NCBI GenBank assembly: GCA_033344775.1
Contig: JAWPMT010000007.1
Location: forward strand, 186,001 to 250,000
Source: Cytophagales bacterium
GTDB taxonomy: Bacteria; Bacteroidota; Bacteroidia; Cytophagales; Cyclobacteriaceae
Reading direction: 5' to 3'
DNA: 64,000 bases
In this document: positions 50,795 through 60,013 of the stretch, piece after piece
Position numbering within the stretch: position 1 is the stretch's first letter
How the letters are laid out: each line of letters starts with the position of its first letter
The notes under the pieces: model-generated
Told to the model about the DNA's origin: nothing
The model's database searches: none
Seen by the model: only the letters and a program-made list of their open reading frames with translations
Program-made: the position numbers and the translations under genes

Positions 50795-52501
50795 ATGGAA
50801 AAAAAGTGGGTGATTCACAAAACAACGGATCCTGCTTCGGCCCAACAACTGTCAAAGGCACTCAACATTAATCCTGACCTCAGTTCGCTGCTCTTGCAAA
50901 GAGGTATCGACACCTTTGAATTGGCGAAAGACTTTTTCAGGCCGTCTCTGGATCATTTGCACGACCCTTTTCTCATGTTAGACATGGACAAGGCCGTGAA
51001 CCGTATTTGTAATGCGGTCTTTCAAAAAGAAAAAATATTAGTCTACGGAGATTATGATGTGGATGGCACTACTTCGGTAGCACTGGTCTATGGTTTTCTC
51101 AAAGCATTTTGCGATCCTGGACAGATTGCCTATTACATCCCGGATCGATATGAAGAGGGATACGGATTATCTGAAAAAGGAGTACGCTGGGCAGCGGATC
51201 AGGCCTTTGACCTGATCATCACTCTGGACTGTGGGATTAAAGCAAATGCCAATGCTGCACTCTGCTCTCAACTAGGTATTGATCTGATCATATGCGATCA
51301 CCATTTACCTGGAGAACAGTTACCTGTCGCTACGGCGATTTTGGACCCAAAGCGAGAAGGTTGCAATTATCCATACAAAGAGCTCTCGGGTTGTGGAGTT
51401 GGGTTCAAATTGCTGCAAGGGTTCTGTCAACAGAACACGATCGACCTCAAGCAGCTGTTCAATTTTCTGGACCTGGTGGCGATCAGTATTGCCAGTGATA
51501 TTGTGCCCATCACCGGTGAAAATCGAGTACTCGCTTTTTATGGGTTGAAGAAAATCAATTCAGTACCTTCTGCAGGCATTGCAGCACTTATTCAGGTGAG
51601 TGGCTTAAAAACCAGATTGAAGATCTCAGACCTGGTTTTCTATCTCGGACCCAGGATCAATGCTGCGGGTCGCCTTTCACATGCACGGGAGTCGGTGCGT
51701 TTATTGATTGGGGAAGACCAGGACCAATTGGCGGATTTTTCGAAGCAGCTCAATGAGATCAATAGTGCGCGGAAAGAACATGACCGATCCACAACGGAGC
51801 AGGCACTTGAAATGATTGAAGAAGAAGCAGCTGGGCCGGACAAAAAATCTACCGTACTTTATCGAGAGGATTGGCACAAGGGGATCGTTGGTATTGTCGC
51901 TTCCAGATGCATCGAAAACTATTACCGCCCTACCATCATTCTTACGGAATCGAAAGGTCATGCAACCGGTTCTGCGCGATCAGTGGAAGGTTTCGACATT
52001 CATGCGGCTATCTCAGAATGCAGTGACCTGCTGGATCAATTTGGAGGGCATCACCATGCTGCCGGATTATCCATGCCCGTAGAAAATGTGCCGTTGTTCA
52101 AACATCGATTCGAAGAAGTGGTGGCAAGTACTATCACCGAAGAGCAGTTGCTGTGCAAACTAGAAGTGGATCTGGAAGTGAATTTTGACTTTGTCAATTA
52201 CAAGTCCTACAACATCCTTAGGCAAATGGCACCTTTTGGACCGGGTAATGCCAATCCGGTTTTGATCTCCAAAAACGTTAAGACAAAATATCCGCCCAGA
52301 CTGATCAAAGACGAGCATTTGAAGATGACTCTCGTCAAAAATGGATCTCAACCTTTTGAAGCCATCGCGTTTGGTATGGGGCATTTTTTGGAGCCAATCA
52401 GTCAGGGCCAACCCTTCAGTATTGCTTTTCATTTGGATGAAAATGAATATCGTGGCAATAAAAGCCTGCAATTGATCATTAAGGATATAAAAATTGAGTG
52501 A
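50795..52501 (+). CDS. recJ: single-stranded-DNA-specific 5'-3' exonuclease
   Basis: RecJ removes single-stranded 5' ends in recombination and mismatch/base-excision repair. From the ATG at 50795 (MEKKWVIHKTTDPASAQQLS) the protein has 568 residues, normal length. DHH-family metal motifs appear in order: VYGDYDVDGTTSVAL near 86, LDCGIKA, CDHHLPGEQLP and DLVAISIASDIVP, and FGGHHHAAGLSM as the DHHA1 motif; an OB-fold follows (about 470-560). Catalytic residues all seem intact. Confidence 0.96.
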   Translation: MEKKWVIHKTTDPASAQQLSKALNINPDLSSLLLQRGIDTFELAKDFFRPSLDHLHDPFLMLDMDKAVNRICNAVFQKEKILVYGDYDVDGTTSVALVYGFLKAFCDPGQIAYYIPDRYEEGYGLSEKGVRWAADQAFDLIITLDCGIKANANAALCSQLGIDLIICDHHLPGEQLPVATAILDPKREGCNYPYKELSGCGVGFKLLQGFCQQNTIDLKQLFNFLDLVAISIASDIVPITGENRVLAFYGLKKINSVPSAGIAALIQVSGLKTRLKISDLVFYLGPRINAAGRLSHARESVRLLIGEDQDQLADFSKQLNEINSARKEHDRSTTEQALEMIEEEAAGPDKKSTVLYREDWHKGIVGIVASRCIENYYRPTIILTESKGHATGSARSVEGFDIHAAISECSDLLDQFGGHHHAAGLSMPVENVPLFKHRFEEVVASTITEEQLLCKLEVDLEVNFDFVNYKSYNILRQMAPFGPGNANPVLISKNVKTKYPPRLIKDEHLKMTLVKNGSQPFEAIAFGMGHFLEPISQGQPFSIAFHLDENEYRGNKSLQLIIKDIKIE

Positions 52502-52571
52502 TAACTTGCGAATTGGTTGAAGAAGTGCTCCAGGAAGCCTTGCTTCCCGAAGAGCGAATTCGAATACGAGG

Positions 52572-53303
52572 ATGAAATTACAGGCAAAGAGCTTAGTCAA
52601 GAAATACAAGAAAAGAACGGTGGTCAATCAGATCTCCGTGGAGGTGGAGCAAGGCGAGATTGTAGGGCTGCTGGGCCCTAACGGAGCTGGAAAAACCACT
52701 TCATTTTACATGATCGTGGGGTTGATCAAGCCTAATGATGGTCATATCTATCTGGATGATGAGGACATCACGCCTTTACCGATGTATCAGCGAGCCAAAA
52801 AAGGCATCGGATACCTCGCGCAGGAAGCATCAGTTTTCAGGAAATTATCCGTGGAAGACAACATTCTTTCCGTGCTTGAAATGACCAAGCTCTCCAAGGC
52901 AGAACAAAAAGCCAAAGCCGAGGAACTATTGGAAGAATTCAGTTTGACCCATGTGCGCAAGAATCTGGGGATGGTGCTATCCGGTGGGGAGCGGCGCCGC
53001 ACAGAGATCGCACGAGCCCTCGCGGTGGATCCTAAGTTTGTTTTGCTGGATGAGCCGTTTGCTGGCGTGGATCCCATTGCTGTAGAGGAAATTCAATCAA
53101 TTGTAGCCAAGCTCAAAAACAAAAATATTGGCATCCTGATCACGGACCACAACGTGAACGAAACCCTGTCTATTACCGATCGCGCTTATTTGATGTTTGA
53201 GGGTAAACTGCTGAAGGCCGGAACTGCTGAAGAATTAGCAGAAGACGAGCAAGTGCGTCGGGTTTACCTGGGCAAGCACTTCGAATTGAAAAGAAAAATT
53301 TAA
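52572..53303 (+). CDS. lptB: LPS export ABC transporter ATP-binding protein
   Basis: A 243-residue ABC ATPase of the LptBFGC machine that extracts lipopolysaccharide from the inner membrane. Walker A is GPNGAGKTT (35-43), the Q-loop region is [12 protein letters not shown], the signature [16 protein letters not shown], Walker [14 protein letters not shown] and the H-loop TDHNVNE. The sequences [20 protein letters not shown] and [10 protein letters not shown] are typical of LptB. lptF/G and lptA/C are not adjacent. The GH3-like gene starts four bases after its stop. Confidence 0.94.
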   Translation: MKLQAKSLVKKYKKRTVVNQISVEVEQGEIVGLLGPNGAGKTTSFYMIVGLIKPNDGHIYLDDEDITPLPMYQRAKKGIGYLAQEASVFRKLSVEDNILSVLEMTKLSKAEQKAKAEELLEEFSLTHVRKNLGMVLSGGERRRTEIARALAVDPKFVLLDEPFAGVDPIAVEEIQSIVAKLKNKNIGILITDHNVNETLSITDRAYLMFEGKLLKAGTAEELAEDEQVRRVYLGKHFELKRKI

Positions 53304-53306
53304 GTC

Positions 53307-54818
53307 TTGGAACTGCTCAACTCCATATTGACGTGGGTCATGAGAAAGCGGATCCATCAGATCGAGCTTTTCATGAAATATCCGCACGATGTGCAAGAGG
53401 AATTGCGTGAAGGCCTGATCAAAGCGGCCAATCAAACAGAATATGGACGCAAGTATCGGTTCAAATCCATCGATAATTACGAGCAGTTCAAGAAGCAGAT
53501 CCCAATTGTTGCTTACGAAGACCTTTCACCATACATCGAAAGATGCATGAAGGGGGAGCAAAACGTACTCTGGCCAACGGAGGTCAAGTGGTTTGCGAAG
53601 AGCAGTGGCACCACGAATGATCGTAGCAAATTCATACCGGTGACGGATGAGGCCCTCGAAGATTGTCACATGAAAGGAGGGAAAGACATGCTCTCCATCT
53701 ATGTGAACAATTACCCGGATAGTCGCATGTTTACAGGCAAGAGCCTGGTGATCGGAGGCAGCCAGCAAATCAATCAGATGGACCAAAATGGCAAATCGAG
53801 ATACGGTGATGTGTCGGCGGTTATTCTGAAGAACCTACCGCTCTGGGCTCAATATGTCCGAACACCTAGCATGGACATTGCCCTCATGGATGAATGGGAA
53901 TCGAAGATCGACAAAATGGCTGCCCAAACTTCCGAGGAGAATGTCACTTCCATTTCGGGCGTGCCCACCTGGACCGTCGTGCTGCTGGAAAAAATTCTCG
54001 AAAAACGGAAAGTGGCTGATATCACGGAAGTTTGGCCGAATCTGGAAATTTTCTTCCATGGTGCCGTGTCATTCACGCCTTACGACAAGCTTTTTAAGAA
54101 GCTGATCCCTAATCCAGGCATGCGATACATGGAGACCTACAACGCTTCCGAGGGCTTCTTTGGCATTCAGGATCAGAAGGATTCCAAGGAAATGTTGCTA
54201 ATGCTTGATTATGGAATTTTCTATGAATTTATTCCCATGGATCAACTGGGGAATGAAAAAGAAGAGGCTATTCCTCTTGGAGAGGTAGAGGTTGGAAAAA
54301 ATTATGCGGTATTGATCACCACCAATGGCGGGCTTTGGCGCTATAAAATTGGGGACACGATCAAATTCACTTCCTTAGATCCACACCGGTTCAAGATCTC
54401 GGGACGAACGAAGCATTTTATCAATGCATTTGGAGAAGAGTTGATTATTGAAAATGCGGAACAGGCCATTGCACAGGCTTGCCTAAAAACCAATGCTACT
54501 ATAGAGAACTTTACAGCCGGACCGAAATATTTGGAGGTTGGAAAGAGTGGTGGCCATGAATGGGTGATCGAGTTTGAACAGGAACCAGATGATCTTACCC
54601 GATTTACTCAAATCCTCGATGAAACCCTGAGGGAAATCAATTCAGATTACGATGCCAAACGACACAAAGGTATGGCGCTTCATCCACCGGTCATTCACGC
54701 AGTGGAAAAAGGTACATTCCACAGTTGGATGAAAAAACGCGGAAAGTTAGGCGGTCAAAACAAAGTTCCCAGACTCTCCAATGATCGCCTGTATCTGGAT
54801 AGTATTTTAAGTGTTTAG
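53307..54818 (+). CDS. GH3-family (auxin-responsive promoter) adenylating protein
   Basis: A 503-residue member of the GH3 acyl-adenylate/amido-synthetase superfamily. The nucleotide loop is KSSGTTNDRSKFIPVT near 93-108; YMETYNASEGFFGIQD and KISGRTKHFINAFGEELI match the second and third GH3 motifs. Plant GH3 enzymes join amino acids to acyl acids such as indole-acetate or jasmonate; the role of bacterial homologues is unknown. The start is a TTG at 53307, three bases after the lptB stop. A palindrome and the convergent rluD gene follow. Confidence 0.92.
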   Translation: MELLNSILTWVMRKRIHQIELFMKYPHDVQEELREGLIKAANQTEYGRKYRFKSIDNYEQFKKQIPIVAYEDLSPYIERCMKGEQNVLWPTEVKWFAKSSGTTNDRSKFIPVTDEALEDCHMKGGKDMLSIYVNNYPDSRMFTGKSLVIGGSQQINQMDQNGKSRYGDVSAVILKNLPLWAQYVRTPSMDIALMDEWESKIDKMAAQTSEENVTSISGVPTWTVVLLEKILEKRKVADITEVWPNLEIFFHGAVSFTPYDKLFKKLIPNPGMRYMETYNASEGFFGIQDQKDSKEMLLMLDYGIFYEFIPMDQLGNEKEEAIPLGEVEVGKNYAVLITTNGGLWRYKIGDTIKFTSLDPHRFKISGRTKHFINAFGEELIIENAEQAIAQACLKTNATIENFTAGPKYLEVGKSGGHEWVIEFEQEPDDLTRFTQILDETLREINSDYDAKRHKGMALHPPVIHAVEKGTFHSWMKKRGKLGGQNKVPRLSNDRLYLDSILSV

Positions 54819-54830
54819 TTGAAATTATTG

Positions 54831-54879
54831 AAGCACCCTGAGGCTCTCACCTGCTTGCCGGCAGACAGGAAGGGTGCTT
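54831..54879. terminator. stem-loop between convergent GH3 and rluD genes
   Basis: AAGCACCCT (54831-54839) pairs with AGGGTGCTT (54871-54879) around a loop that itself contains CTGC and GCAG. It is followed by few T, so termination is uncertain; the inner CCTGC...GCAG dyad resembles that at 2656-2673. Confidence 0.5.
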
Positions 54880-54880
54880 A

Positions 54881-55915
54881 TCAATCCTCTTCATGCTCAT
54901 CAGGATGATACTGAGTGTAGTGACGCCATTTTTCCAGTACCTGCTGAAAATCTTCCGGGATCTCGGAATCGAACTCCACATACTCATTGGTTCTGGGGTG
55001 TATGAATCCAAGACTTTTGGCGTGTAGTGCCTGCCGGCGCATGATCTTGAAGCAATTCTGTACAAACTGCTTGTACTTAGTGAAGACTGTACCTCTAAGG
55101 ATTTGATCCCCGCCATAGAGTGCATCCGCAAATAAGGGATGGCCGATGTACTTGAAGTGGGCCCGGATCTGATGGGTCCTTCCTGTTTCCAGGTTACACT
55201 TGACCAGACTGACGTAGTGAAATTTCTCGATCACCTCATAGTGTGAGATCGCAGTGCGACCCTGGCCTTCAGGAAACGCTACGGTAATCCTTCTGTCTGC
55301 CAGGCTTCTACCTAAATTCACATTGATCGTGCCTTTATCCTCATCGGGGATCCCCCAAATGAGCGCATAGTAGGTCCGTTCAATGCTATGGTCATAAAAT
55401 TGTTTGGCCAGTTTAGACATGGCCAGTTCTGTCTTGGCGATCACCAGCAAACCAGAAGTATACTTATCAATGCGATGGACAAGACCAGGTCTGCCGTCAT
55501 TGCCAGGTAGTGTAGGCAAGTTTTGGAAATGGTAGGCAATTGCATTGACGAGTGTTCCTGACCAGTTTTGATAAGCCGGATGAACGACCATTCCCGCTTC
55601 TTTATTTACAATCAGGATATCATCGTCCTCATATACGATGTTGATGGGAATATTTTCAGGAACCAGTTCTTCGTCTCTGGGAGGTTCTGGCAAATAAACC
55701 GTGATCACGTCGCCGGGCTTCACTTTGTAGTTAGGTTTGATGATCACTTCCCCTACTTTCACATACCCATCCCGAATGCCGTCCTGAATCTTGGAACGCG
55801 TCACATTCGCCAATCGATCGAATAAAAATTTATCGATCCTCATGGGCTGTTGCTTAGGGTCTACCTCGATTTGATGCCTTTCGTAAAGTTCTTGTGGTTG
55901 ATTTTCGTCCTCCAT
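54881..55915 (-). CDS. rluD: RluD-type 23S rRNA pseudouridine synthase
   Basis: An RluA/RluD family enzyme that changes uridines of 23S rRNA helix 69 to pseudouridine. From the ATG at 55915 (MEDENQPQELYERHQ) it has 344 residues. An N-terminal S4 domain (MRIDKFLFDRLANVTRSKIQ, about 25-90) precedes the catalytic domain; the key aspartate is in GLVHRIDKYTSGLLV. RTHQIRAHFKYIGHPLFAD follows. An ATG 60 bases upstream overlaps the divergent gene's region and is less likely. Rlu specificity is assigned only from domain order. Confidence 0.92.
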   Translation of the reverse strand: MEDENQPQELYERHQIEVDPKQQPMRIDKFLFDRLANVTRSKIQDGIRDGYVKVGEVIIKPNYKVKPGDVITVYLPEPPRDEELVPENIPINIVYEDDDILIVNKEAGMVVHPAYQNWSGTLVNAIAYHFQNLPTLPGNDGRPGLVHRIDKYTSGLLVIAKTELAMSKLAKQFYDHSIERTYYALIWGIPDEDKGTINVNLGRSLADRRITVAFPEGQGRTAISHYEVIEKFHYVSLVKCNLETGRTHQIRAHFKYIGHPLFADALYGGDQILRGTVFTKYKQFVQNCFKIMRRQALHAKSLGFIHPRTNEYVEFDSEIPEDFQQVLEKWRHYTQYHPDEHEED

Positions 55916-55942
55916 ACTGCAAAATTGAATAATCTTGAAGTA

Positions 55943-56815
55943 ATGAAACCTGTTGTTCCCAGTCCAATTGTTCAATTACATCATCCGGACTTTGAAAATA
56001 AGCATATTGAGGTGTTTGTAAAGCGCGAGGATTTGATCCATCCGGAGATCATGGGAAATAAATGGCGGAAGCTGAAATACAACCTGGAAGCGGCCCGGAA
56101 GCTCGGAAAAAAGCGGCTGGTGACCTTTGGAGGCGCATATTCAAATCATGTCGCAGCAACCGCCGCCGCGGCCGAACTGTTTGATTTTGAAAGTAAAGCG
56201 ATCATTCGGGGTGAGGAACTCAACTCAGCAAGTAACCAGACTTTAAGAACAGCAGCTGAAAAAGGAATGTCCTTTGAATTTGTTTCCAGGGAGCAATTCA
56301 GACAATTAAAGATGGCATATCAGGGGCTGCAACCCGAAGATTATCTATTGCCCGAGGGGGGTACGAATGCTTTGGCTGTGGAAGGAGTGGCTGAGCTGAT
56401 CGATGAAATCGATGTAGCATTCGACATACTTGTGACGCCTGTAGGCACCGGAGGTACGCTGGCCGGTTTGCTCAAAGGCCTTAAGGGAAAGGGAATGGTC
56501 TGGGGATTTTCGGCCTTAAAAGGTGTGTTCATTCACGATGAGATCGAGAAACTTTGTGAAATGAATTACTTGACTCACCGCAATTACAAACTTTTTACGG
56601 ACTACCATTTCGGAGGATACGGGAAAATTAATCAGGATTTAAAGGGTTTTATGCATACTTTTATGCAGGAGTTCGGTTTTTTATTGGACCCTGTATATAC
56701 TGGAAAGATGTTTTTCGGCGTTTGGGAGAATGTAAAAAATAACCAAATTGCGCCCGGAACCCGATTGCTGGTTTTGCACACTGGCGGTCTTCAAGGTATA
56801 CAGGAAGGCGATTGA
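55943..56815 (+). CDS. PLP enzyme, ACC deaminase / D-cysteine desulfhydrase family
   Basis: A 290-residue fold-type II PLP enzyme from the ATG at 55943 (MKPVVPSPIVQLHHP). Family landmarks are FVKREDLIHPEIMGNKWRKL, with the PLP lysine in GNK, and FGGAYSNHVAATAAAAEL. GTGGTLAGLLKGL contacts the PLP phosphate. DYHFGGYGKIN and LLDPVYTGKMFFGV are typical of D-cysteine desulfhydrases and ACC deaminase-like proteins. The true substrate (D-cysteine, ACC or other) cannot be decided. Upstream ATG options overlap the rluD gene. Its stop is 25 bases ahead of a lipoprotein gene. Confidence 0.88.
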   Translation: MKPVVPSPIVQLHHPDFENKHIEVFVKREDLIHPEIMGNKWRKLKYNLEAARKLGKKRLVTFGGAYSNHVAATAAAAELFDFESKAIIRGEELNSASNQTLRTAAEKGMSFEFVSREQFRQLKMAYQGLQPEDYLLPEGGTNALAVEGVAELIDEIDVAFDILVTPVGTGGTLAGLLKGLKGKGMVWGFSALKGVFIHDEIEKLCEMNYLTHRNYKLFTDYHFGGYGKINQDLKGFMHTFMQEFGFLLDPVYTGKMFFGVWENVKNNQIAPGTRLLVLHTGGLQGIQEGD

Positions 56816-56840
56816 CTCCTTTTGGTTTAGCAGGTCTGGA

Positions 56841-58436
56841 ATGAAAAAATTTGTGTTCATAGCGTTTTTCGCCCTGGTAGGTGCTAGCTGTAATATCAAT
56901 CAGCTGGAAACTGATAATCTTGCTATTGAAAATTATCAAGGCACGATAGGTATCCCAGTTGGGGAATTCAATGAAACCTTTAGGAGACTCTTTGAGGACC
57001 TCATCGATTCGTCCCAAAACCTCCAAATAGGAGAAGACTCCATATTCGTACTGGTCTTCGTTGATAGCCTCTCATACGACAATGTCGATGATTTGGTCGT
57101 AATTGATGATATTACAAACGGGACCATTGTGGAATTGTCCGAAACTCCGGCTTCTCCTGTGGCTACCCAAATTCCAGTTGACGAAACATTTACTTTCAGC
57201 TATCAACCACAGAATGGTGAGCCGACCGATTCTGTTGTTTATGAATCAGGCACACTTTCGCTGCGAATCAATTCATCCCTGGATTCACCATTGGATTTCC
57301 AGTTTGATATTTTCAATACGATAGATGCTTCCGGAAATAATGTAGCGTTTTCGGGAAATGTAGGATCGAATTCAAATTTCGATGGTTCTCAGGACCTGGC
57401 CAATCACTCTACATTCTTGACATTGGACGGTGACCAGAACACCTTTCAGGTGAGATTTACGGGTACCATCAATTTACAGCCTGGAGATGCTATTTCAAGT
57501 ACGGATATCCTTAGCTTCAATCTGACTTATAGAGATCAGACCATTCGGGAAGTCTACGGTTTCTTCGGAAATGACAACCTTCAAATAGGGAATCAATCCA
57601 TAGACGTTTCTTTTTTCGAAGAATTTGGAACCGGTGTGGTTTTCGAAAACCCTCAAATGATCATGAGATTCGATAATTCTTTTGGCGTGCCTATCGGATT
57701 AAACCTTGGAGGTATTGCAGGCATTAATAACTCAGGAGCTACTCCCGACACAACTTTCCTGTCTGGTGCAGTGACCGAGTCGTCACAAGTAATTGCGTCG
57801 CCCGATCGGACTCAGGTTGGTCAGACCATTTCAGATGAGTTTTCTGTTGATTCCCAAAATTCAAATCTGGCAGAATTGCTGGCGGCATCACCGGATCAGC
57901 TCAATTTTAATATTTCTGCCACGACGAACCCCGGTAGCACATTTGCGCAGAACTTTGTCACCAATCAATCTGCACTAGATGCTGAGATTGAAATGCGTCT
58001 CCCGCTTTCTGTCCAGTTCAATAATGTACGCCGAGAAGTGGACTTTAGCCTGAATACAGATATTAATTTGAATGATGTAGATTCGGCAGCCATCCGATTT
58101 GTGACGAATAATCAATTGCCCTTAAATGCATCGCTAGGCATACAATTTAAAGCGGCAGATAGTACGGTATTGGCGACAGTAGACAGTACATTGGTACTAG
58201 CAAGTCCATTCATCAATAGAGATAACAGGGTGGTTGAAGGCGAAAATAATGTTGCCAATTTATCCCTCAACAAAGAAGCGTTGACCGCCTTTCAGGACAG
58301 TGAAATCCTCACAATTATCTTAACGCTAAATACACCCGAAACACTAAATTCTCAAGAAATTTTTGTCGACCTTTTGGCACAGTACATGCTGGAAATGAAA
58401 GTGTCGTTGGTAGTCAAATTAAACGTCGATCTATAG
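56841..58436 (+). CDS. large lipoprotein of unknown function paired with an outer-membrane protein
   Basis: From the ATG at 56841 (MKKFVFIAFFALVGASC) a 531-residue lipoprotein with Cys 17 as lipid site. The rest is predicted beta-rich and Asn/Asp-rich with several repeated patterns (DLNL-, INSSLDSPLDFQFDI, VNNSFG-like), and no known motif; middle and C-terminal parts may be successive beta-sandwich modules. The stop is one base before the GTG of the DUF5723-like outer-membrane gene, so the two are translationally coupled and probably work together on the outer membrane. Confidence 0.75.
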   Translation: MKKFVFIAFFALVGASCNINQLETDNLAIENYQGTIGIPVGEFNETFRRLFEDLIDSSQNLQIGEDSIFVLVFVDSLSYDNVDDLVVIDDITNGTIVELSETPASPVATQIPVDETFTFSYQPQNGEPTDSVVYESGTLSLRINSSLDSPLDFQFDIFNTIDASGNNVAFSGNVGSNSNFDGSQDLANHSTFLTLDGDQNTFQVRFTGTINLQPGDAISSTDILSFNLTYRDQTIREVYGFFGNDNLQIGNQSIDVSFFEEFGTGVVFENPQMIMRFDNSFGVPIGLNLGGIAGINNSGATPDTTFLSGAVTESSQVIASPDRTQVGQTISDEFSVDSQNSNLAELLAASPDQLNFNISATTNPGSTFAQNFVTNQSALDAEIEMRLPLSVQFNNVRREVDFSLNTDINLNDVDSAAIRFVTNNQLPLNASLGIQFKAADSTVLATVDSTLVLASPFINRDNRVVEGENNVANLSLNKEALTAFQDSEILTIILTLNTPETLNSQEIFVDLLAQYMLEMKVSLVVKLNVDL

Positions 58437-58437
58437 G

Positions 58438-60012
58438 GTGAGGCGCATAAAATTTATATATCTGGCCCTGATTTTGATGGGTTTTACTGCATCGGGACAG
58501 CATGGTCTTTCCATGTACCACCTGCGCAATGCAACATTTCAAAATACGCAGTTCAACGCGGCACACATGCCAGATTATGGTCGTGTATTTGTTGGCCTGC
58601 CGGTACTATCAGGGATTAATCTGCATTTGAATAGCAAACTGAGTTATAATGAAATTTTCACCAAAGGCAGCGATAGTACCCTTTTAGATATCTCAAAAGC
58701 AGTTTCCAACTTATCTGCAAGAAATGGCTTTCATGCCCATGTAAACCTGAATCTTTTTCATCTGGGTTTTCGGTTACCCAATAATGGCGTGGTAAGCTTA
58801 TTTGCGAATGAAAGGGTGGAAGCAGACATATTGTTCCCTACCCGATTGGCTCGTTTCCTGTGGGAGGGTAATACTGCCTTCTTAGAGCGACAGATCAACA
58901 TTGGGAATTCTTCCTTAAACTTCATGCACTACCGTGAATTTGGTCTTGGGTATGCTTATGCGCTGCCTCAGTACGGTTTAAAAATAGGTTTTAGAGCGAA
59001 ATACTTGCAAGGCTTTTTTAATGCGGGTACACCAGGAGCCCTAAGTGCTACCTTCCTGACGCAAAACGAAAATCATCAGTGGGATATTGATGTTTCTAAT
59101 GGACGAATCAGGACTGCCGGTGTTGAAATAGCTACTGGAGATGAGGGAGATATCGGAACACATTTGGTGTCTAATGGAAATACGGGTGCCGCCTTGGACC
59201 TGGGTTTTGAATACGATTATAATCGTTGGTATACCATCGCACTGGGCGTCAACGACCTTGGCTTCATCAACTGGAAAGAAAATACCAAGCAATACTCCAT
59301 TCCCGATACCTCTGTGGTGTTTACGGGAGCACAACTTTATGGAGCAGAAGACTCGTGGCAGGATTCTGTTGAGACCTTTGTCAATCGTTTCGCAGAATAC
59401 GATAACAACAATGAGACCTACGGAACCATGTTGCCTACCCGAGTTTTCGGTAGTGTGGTTTACAAAGGGTTCCGGCCTTTTGATGTGATCTCTACCGTTT
59501 CTACCCGAATCATCCAGGGAGATCCAAGATTTTCATTCAGTGTTGGAGCAAGATATACGCTCGGACCTTGGCTGACGGTATCGGCCAATGTGATCAAGTT
59601 GGATCAGCAGTTTTTCAATGGCGGATTGGCCCTGGCATCAAAAGTAGGCCCGGTTCAGATTTATATGGCCTCTGATAATGTACTGGGATACAATGTGCCT
59701 GATATGTCGGCACTGGATTTCCGATTTGGCATCAATTTGATTTTTGATAAGAAACAACAAAAGGTACAGGATAATAAGCCTGGCAGAATTCAGCAACCTC
59801 CCCCATTGAAGCAGAAAAAAGATAAGACCAAAGCCAAAGGTTCTACTTATGGTTTCTTCCTTGGAGAAGAAGTGAAAGTAAAAGGTAAGGACACCATCTA
59901 TTCAGTGATCAAGAAACAAAAGCGTAGAAAACTGAAGGATACCCGAAGCCCTAAGCCAGCATTCCGTAAGGCGAAGAAAGGGGCAAAAGGTCCGGGTGGA
60001 GAAGATGATTGA
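58438..60012 (+). CDS. DUF5723-like outer-membrane protein
   Basis: A 524-residue exported protein (signal ending TASGQ, GTG start at 58438) with features of Bacteroidota DUF5723 proteins: MYHLRNATFQNTQFNAAHMPDYGRVFVGLPVLSGI near the N-terminus, a series of amphipathic strands (FGLGYAYALPQYGLKIGFRAKYLQG), and a final transmembrane barrel. An unusual basic C-terminal tail of about 95 residues is rich in K, R, P and G (PPPLKQKKDKTKAKG, KRRKLKDTRSPK, KKGAKGPGG). It is coupled to the upstream lipoprotein. Function unknown. Confidence 0.85.
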   Translation: MRRIKFIYLALILMGFTASGQHGLSMYHLRNATFQNTQFNAAHMPDYGRVFVGLPVLSGINLHLNSKLSYNEIFTKGSDSTLLDISKAVSNLSARNGFHAHVNLNLFHLGFRLPNNGVVSLFANERVEADILFPTRLARFLWEGNTAFLERQINIGNSSLNFMHYREFGLGYAYALPQYGLKIGFRAKYLQGFFNAGTPGALSATFLTQNENHQWDIDVSNGRIRTAGVEIATGDEGDIGTHLVSNGNTGAALDLGFEYDYNRWYTIALGVNDLGFINWKENTKQYSIPDTSVVFTGAQLYGAEDSWQDSVETFVNRFAEYDNNNETYGTMLPTRVFGSVVYKGFRPFDVISTVSTRIIQGDPRFSFSVGARYTLGPWLTVSANVIKLDQQFFNGGLALASKVGPVQIYMASDNVLGYNVPDMSALDFRFGINLIFDKKQQKVQDNKPGRIQQPPPLKQKKDKTKAKGSTYGFFLGEEVKVKGKDTIYSVIKKQKRRKLKDTRSPKPAFRKAKKGAKGPGGEDD

Positions 60013-60013
60013 T

